From positions 1 through 49,009 of the forward strand of contig CANFEY010000034.1 of the NCBI GenBank assembly GCA_947446025.1: a stretch of DNA of 49,009 bases. Direction: 5' to 3'. The notes beneath the pieces were generated by a model. That model did no database searches, had not been told where the DNA came from, and worked only from the letters and a program-made list of their open reading frames with translations. The stretch's first letter is position 1; every line of letters starts with the position of its first letter. Shown here piece by piece: positions 45,232-49,009 of the stretch. This DNA comes from Bryobacterales bacterium. Its GTDB lineage: Bacteria > Acidobacteriota > Terriglobia > Bryobacterales > Bryobacteraceae. The translations under genes were made by a program, and so were the position numbers.

Positions 45232-47724
45232 CTACCCGAGGGCGGACCTCAGGTGGGACATGCGCTTTTCGCGGTCGGTGGCGAAGCGGTGGATGGCGGT
45301 TTCGATGGACTTGGCGTCCAGGTGTGCTTCGGCGATTACGTCGGGTTCGAGGCCGCCGGTTAGCCACTGGTTGTCCCAGTCCGAGGTGAGCGAGTATTCG
45401 TCGGTCATGGGACCCACGTTCTTCAGGGGCCACATGCGGCGGGTGCCGGTGCTGACGATCATCAAGTCGTAGTAGGCTTCGGGGGGCAGGACTGAGTTGC
45501 GGTATTCCTCAGACTGGCGGTCGAAGAGTTCTTCGCTGATCGCCGCAATCACCTTGACGTTGATGCCGGCGGCTTCCAGCTTGGGCAGCGTGTTCACCAG
45601 GTTCACTGTTGAGCTGGAACCTTGTGTGACGACGTAGCCGTGGCGTGGGCCGGGGGCGAAGTCACGGATGACGTAGAAGCCTTTGGCGGCTGCCATGAGA
45701 TCGGCGTCGGCGAACTTGGAGCGGTCGGCGACAGGGAAATCCGGGCGCGCGACTTCTAGCGAGATGATGCCGACCTTTTGCTCGCGCGCGGCGATTTCCG
45801 CGGCGGCGAAGTAGGCGGGGGCGACGTCGTTGTAATCCCAGAAGCTGAGGTGGATGGTCTGGTTGCGGGGGAATAGCTTCCACACTTGCGGGCTGAAGAT
45901 GCCGAAGTGAGTACGGGCGTCGGCGGCGGTTTCGGGGCCGGAGTGGCCGGCGAGAATGTGCAGCACGCCCATGCGGAAGACGCTGTCCTGATTCTGCTGG
46001 CTCCACACGCGCGCGGGGAGATACATGAGCGGAGTGAAGGCTCCGTAGGTTCCGCTAATGGCCCACACGCCGGCGAACTTGGTGGGATCGACGGAGGCAT
46101 TTTGTCCGACCAGGCCGATCGCCGTGGAGACGTTGCCCGCTTCCTGGATCGCCGCCTTGAGGCGCGTTCCCGCAGGGTTGGTTTCGGGGTCGTAGTGGCC
46201 CCACAGGTTGCCGTGTTCTAAGTTGATGGACTCCGAAAGATCCGCGGCGATGGTGAGGAAGCGGTTGTCGGTGACGTAGTTCATCCACTTCAGGATTTCG
46301 GAGATGCCTCGGCGCGTGCCTGCGACTTCGCCGGGTTTGCGGAAGAGGGTGACGCTGACTTCTTTCTGCTCGCCGGAGACGGGGTTCTTCACCGTGATCT
46401 TCTGCGGCTCGATGGGCAGGTTCTTGACGCGCAGGCGCTCGTCCTGGAACGGGTCGATCGTGTTCTGGACACGCAGCGGGAAGTTGTCGGTGATGGTGTC
46501 ACCGATGGAGACCAAGCGGTCCGCCAGCCAGTCGCCGAGGCCGTCCTTGTCGAGCACGGACATCGCAACGTCCATGTTGGTCTTGAATTGGATGAGGCGG
46601 GCGCGGGTGTCTTTCGGTGCGCCCTTCTTGATGTCGACGAACTTGACGCCGAAGCGCTTCTCAAACGTTTTCGCGAGCGTGAGGAAGTGCTCGGAGTTCA
46701 TCTTGAAGCCGTAGGGATGGCTGGGGTAGCCGACGATGGGCGTCTTCAGCTTGGTGGGCCACCAACCTTTCACGGTCTTGCCGATCAGCACCATGGGGCG
46801 GCGGTCGGTGGGGTCCCAGTCTTCCATCGCCTTCATCGCGGCGACCACTTGTTTGTAGTCGTTGCCGTTCTTGATGGTGAAGACGTTCCAGCCGTAGGAG
46901 GTCCATTGATCGACCAGGTTGTAGCCGGTAAACTTAGCGTCGATGACGCCGCCGATGAGCGAATCGTCGATGCCGGCGTTGTTGTCGGAGACCCAGATGC
47001 GCAGGCGCTTGCCGTTCTTGAGCGCGAGGGCTTGCGTCTTCAATTCCTGCGCGTGGCCTTCGCAGAGGGCGAATTCGCCTTCGAAGGCGATGACTTTGGG
47101 TCCGGTAATGGGGGAGCCCATCACGTCCCAGAACGCGGCTTTACCCGCGGCGAGGGCGAGTCCGACGCCGGAGGGTCCGCCGTTCACGTCATTGGTGACA
47201 TCGATGGATTCGGCGTGGCCCGAGAGCGAGCGGATGCCTCGGGCTTTCGCCTGTTCGAACAGCGGATGATCGCTGAGGTTGTTGTCTTGGAGCAGTGTTG
47301 CCAGTGCGCCCGCGCCGCGGCGGAACCCGAGCGCGTCCACGCTCAGCATGGCGACTTCGGGATCGACGAAATACTTGCGGTCGCCGGTGGCCTTGAACTT
47401 ACGCTCCATCGCTTCGCCCATGGCGATCCACAGGCCGTAGCAGGTGGGGATGCAGTGTCCGCCGGCGAGCATGAATTTATCGCAGCCGGGGTGCTTGGGG
47501 CGGCGGTAGTCGTAGCGCAGGCCGCCGAACTCGGGTCCCGCGAGGTGGACGGCGACGTTGTAGGGGGTGTAGGCAAGCGGTCCGCCGTAGTGGCCTGTCT
47601 GGGCGTAGTTGCCGAGCAGGGACAGCGTCATGGCGGTGAGGAAGCCGACGTCTTCGAGGCGTTGCTGGTCAAAGGGTTCGGTGAGCGGCTTGACTTGAGT
47701 CGGCTTGCTGGAAAAAGAAGACAA
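45232..47724 (-). CDS. Transketolase-family thiamine diphosphate enzyme, unusually long
   Basis: TTG 47724 is chosen because GGAGGT lies 6 nt upstream; ATG 47766 has none. The 830-residue protein shows transketolase features: a GHYGGPL start, the His of LAGGHCIPTCYGLW, a thiamine-binding region reading EGEFALCEGH...VSDNN (Glu instead of the usual Asp in GDG), and a pyrimidine domain with ILAGHSGPETAADART. The C-terminal domain matches transketolase (KVIAAISEELFDRQSEEYRNSVLP). Ordinary transketolases are about 660 residues; the extra length is mainly in the middle. The reaction is presumably ketol transfer, but a specialised substrate is possible. Confidence 0.83.
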   Translation of the reverse strand: MSSFSSKPTQVKPLTEPFDQQRLEDVGFLTAMTLSLLGNYAQTGHYGGPLAYTPYNVAVHLAGPEFGGLRYDYRRPKHPGCDKFMLAGGHCIPTCYGLWIAMGEAMERKFKATGDRKYFVDPEVAMLSVDALGFRRGAGALATLLQDNNLSDHPLFEQAKARGIRSLSGHAESIDVTNDVNGGPSGVGLALAAGKAAFWDVMGSPITGPKVIAFEGEFALCEGHAQELKTQALALKNGKRLRIWVSDNNAGIDDSLIGGVIDAKFTGYNLVDQWTSYGWNVFTIKNGNDYKQVVAAMKAMEDWDPTDRRPMVLIGKTVKGWWPTKLKTPIVGYPSHPYGFKMNSEHFLTLAKTFEKRFGVKFVDIKKGAPKDTRARLIQFKTNMDVAMSVLDKDGLGDWLADRLVSIGDTITDNFPLRVQNTIDPFQDERLRVKNLPIEPQKITVKNPVSGEQKEVSVTLFRKPGEVAGTRRGISEILKWMNYVTDNRFLTIAADLSESINLEHGNLWGHYDPETNPAGTRLKAAIQEAGNVSTAIGLVGQNASVDPTKFAGVWAISGTYGAFTPLMYLPARVWSQQNQDSVFRMGVLHILAGHSGPETAADARTHFGIFSPQVWKLFPRNQTIHLSFWDYNDVAPAYFAAAEIAAREQKVGIISLEVARPDFPVADRSKFADADLMAAAKGFYVIRDFAPGPRHGYVVTQGSSSTVNLVNTLPKLEAAGINVKVIAAISEELFDRQSEEYRNSVLPPEAYYDLMIVSTGTRRMWPLKNVGPMTDEYSLTSDWDNQWLTGGLEPDVIAEAHLDAKSIETAIHRFATDREKRMSHLRSALG

Positions 47725-47866
47725 GGTACAACCTCCATTACACGTTTCGGCGATGCGATCAAGCATAGCCCAAATGCGGGCAGGCCGGACGGGAGTCGAG
47801 GCCGATGGGTGATCGAATTCCTAGTGTAGTACGAATTGGTCAGCGCGCACTTGGTACAGGCAGAAT

Positions 47867-48313
47867 CTAGTCAAGGAATGTACTGCTCGTACCCCACCAC
47901 GCTTGATACACGATTGCCAGCCATCCTATGCCGATGGATGTGATGATGGCTCGATAGGCCGACGTCTGACGACCGGCTGAAAATTTCAAATCAGTGTGCT
48001 GTCTCATCGTACCAAGCTGTGCCTCGATCTTCTTGCACCGTGCGTATTTCTGGTTCTTGACCGACCGCAACCCGTCCTGAACGGCCCACTGAAAGTAAAG
48101 AACGACGATTCCAACAACTGCTACAAACGTTGATAGAACGGGTTTCCTCACATTCGTGAAGGCAAAGTTCAACATTACGCCGCTAAGAGCCCATGTAATT
48201 GCGGTGGATGCCCAAACCAACTGGTCGTGAAATTGCGCCGAATCTTGGGCCTTCTGATACTTGACGAGAAGAAGCTTGGACTTCTCGTCATCCTTGGTTT
48301 CAGGGTGGCTCAT
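47867..48313 (-). CDS. Small three-helix membrane protein, hypothetical
   Basis: The 148-residue protein has three predicted transmembrane helices (about 33-53, 58-77 and 120-140) and a cytosolic basic loop with QKYARCKKIEAQLG between the second and third. A strong Shine-Dalgarno AAAGGAGG lies 6 nt before the ATG. The sequence is visibly more AT-rich than the main window. The topology recalls small SLATT-type membrane proteins seen in defence loci, but I see no diagnostic motif, so no function is assigned. It is preceded on the same strand by another hypothetical gene. Confidence 0.7.
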   Translation of the reverse strand: MSHPETKDDEKSKLLLVKYQKAQDSAQFHDQLVWASTAITWALSGVMLNFAFTNVRKPVLSTFVAVVGIVVLYFQWAVQDGLRSVKNQKYARCKKIEAQLGTMRQHTDLKFSAGRQTSAYRAIITSIGIGWLAIVYQAWWGTSSTFLD

Positions 48314-48365
48314 CTTGAACCTCCTTTGCCTGGGCGGTAGGCGTCATCGCGCCGCCCTTGATTCC

Positions 48366-49009
48366 TCACTGATTCCCGGGTCGGCCGCCAGACCCCGAGT
48401 TCTCGGGCTGAAGCGGCAAATTGCCCTGCAAGTGTTCGACGCGCACTATGCTTATTCGGCTGGGCTTTAGATTCTGATCGAAGTCGGTGTCACAGGTCAC
48501 TCTGACGAGTCCACGCCGGGCAAAGTCGTTGTGAAATGAATATGGATCTCGGCCATGGTACTCGTAGGGTACGCTTGTCCCGTCGAGCAGGCGAAAGGTT
48601 CCCCGGTTCTTCTCCTTATTCAAAGAGATTAGATTGCCTTCAATTTCTGCTCCCTTTGAGCTTGTAACTGTTCGTGTAACTACTTCCTGGAAGTATTCTT
48701 TGTCCGGTTCCGTTATCTCGGCCTCGATTCGTCCACCTATTCCGTCAGAGACGATTTCGGCCCTATCAATACTCTTAGAGCGCAATGGGCTGGCAATACG
48801 GCTTAGGTCGCTATCCAGAGCTCCGCGTGTCAAAAGTCCCATCAGTTCCTTTGGGAGTTCCCAGTAGTGTCCGGCTATAAGTCGAACAGATTCAGCTGGT
48901 TGAAAAATGGGTCTGATTTTTCTCCGGTATGTTGTAGCTGAAGGGCCTGTAGAATGGGCGTCCGCTCGAAAATGGTGACGCTGACAACCTGTAGGATTTG
49001 GTAGAGGCT
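48366..49009 (-). CDS. Hypothetical protein, probably partial at the right edge
   Basis: From ATG 48842 the frame gives 158 residues, with AAAGGA four bases upstream. However, it stays open without a stop to the window edge (another 55 codons), including a protein-like AESVRLIAGHYWELPKELMG, so the gene may start outside the window. The middle has a beta-rich segment (RGTFRLLDGTSVPYEYHGRDPYSFHNDFARRG, here split by family-unknown loops) and RVEHLQGNL, followed by a disordered Pro/Gly/Ser tail. It has no recognised domain. It reads on the same strand as the small membrane protein and may form an operon with it. Confidence 0.5.
   Translation of the reverse strand, partial: PLPNPTGCQRHHFRADAHSTGPSATTYRRKIRPIFQPAESVRLIAGHYWELPKELMGLLTRGALDSDLSRIASPLRSKSIDRAEIVSDGIGGRIEAEITEPDKEYFQEVVTRTVTSSKGAEIEGNLISLNKEKNRGTFRLLDGTSVPYEYHGRDPYSFHNDFARRGLVRVTCDTDFDQNLKPSRISIVRVEHLQGNLPLQPENSGSGGRPGNQ

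Overview
The window reads as chromosomal DNA of a soil-type Acidobacteriota, most likely the Bryobacterales/Solibacteraceae (Solibacter/Paludibaculum-like). This is an inference from protein styles: a DUF1800-DUF1501 secreted pair with fibronectin repeats, a TonB-dependent receptor with a carboxypeptidase-regulatory N-terminus, stand-alone serine hydrolases, Tat-dependent isoquinoline-oxidoreductase-type enzymes, and high GC with many antisense shadow ORFs. No rRNA, tRNA, CRISPR array or intact insertion sequence was seen. One transposase fragment lies at the left edge.

Layout. 1-5.1 kb: an IS4-type transposase remnant abuts a large DUF1800 surface protein that has lost its N-terminus, followed by its Tat-exported DUF1501 partner. 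5.1-10.5 kb: an SDR oxidoreductase, a small hypothetical gene, a tightly packed M20 peptidase - DDAH-like hydrolase - ankyrin operon, and a methyltransferase with a zinc ribbon. 10.6-15.7 kb: carB and carA, separated by a small opposite-strand lipoprotein gene. 15.7-19.9 kb: a TonB-dependent receptor divergent from an ECF sigma/anti-sigma pair across a perfect 11+11 bp palindrome. 19.9-22.8 kb: the three-gene proton-translocating transhydrogenase operon (pntAA-pntAB-pntB). 22.9-29.9 kb: an accessory stretch with a soluble ComEC-type metallo-beta-lactamase protein, an amidohydrolase, a two-gene SMC-like ATPase + TOPRIM-like module (putative defence), a compact penicillin-acylase homologue and a MazEF toxin-antitoxin pair. 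29.9-34 kb: a two-subunit molybdenum hydroxylase and a class-C beta-lactamase-type hydrolase. 34.3-38.1 kb: a GT-C-like membrane protein, an MFS transporter and a MaoC/HTD2-type dehydratase.

38.1-44.3 kb holds the most notable system: a four-gene minus-strand operon encoding a DabA (DUF2309) carbonic-anhydrase-like protein with its C-x-D...H...C metal ligands, a NuoL-type DabB, a second NuoM/N-type antiporter-like subunit and a DUF898-like membrane protein. DabA-DabB is the known energy-coupled inorganic-carbon uptake pair (MpsB-MpsA in staphylococci); the two extra membrane subunits are unusual. A TerC protein is divergent from it. 44.4-49 kb: terC, an unusually long transketolase-family enzyme, and a lower-GC tail with two hypothetical genes, one running off the window.

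Two kinds of small dispersed element recur: a roughly 40 bp repeat in three intergenic copies, and GCAGGCG-type palindromes, one of which has been absorbed into a reading frame. Several genes have a sigma70-like -10 hexamer only 6-11 nt before the start codon, suggesting leaderless mRNAs.
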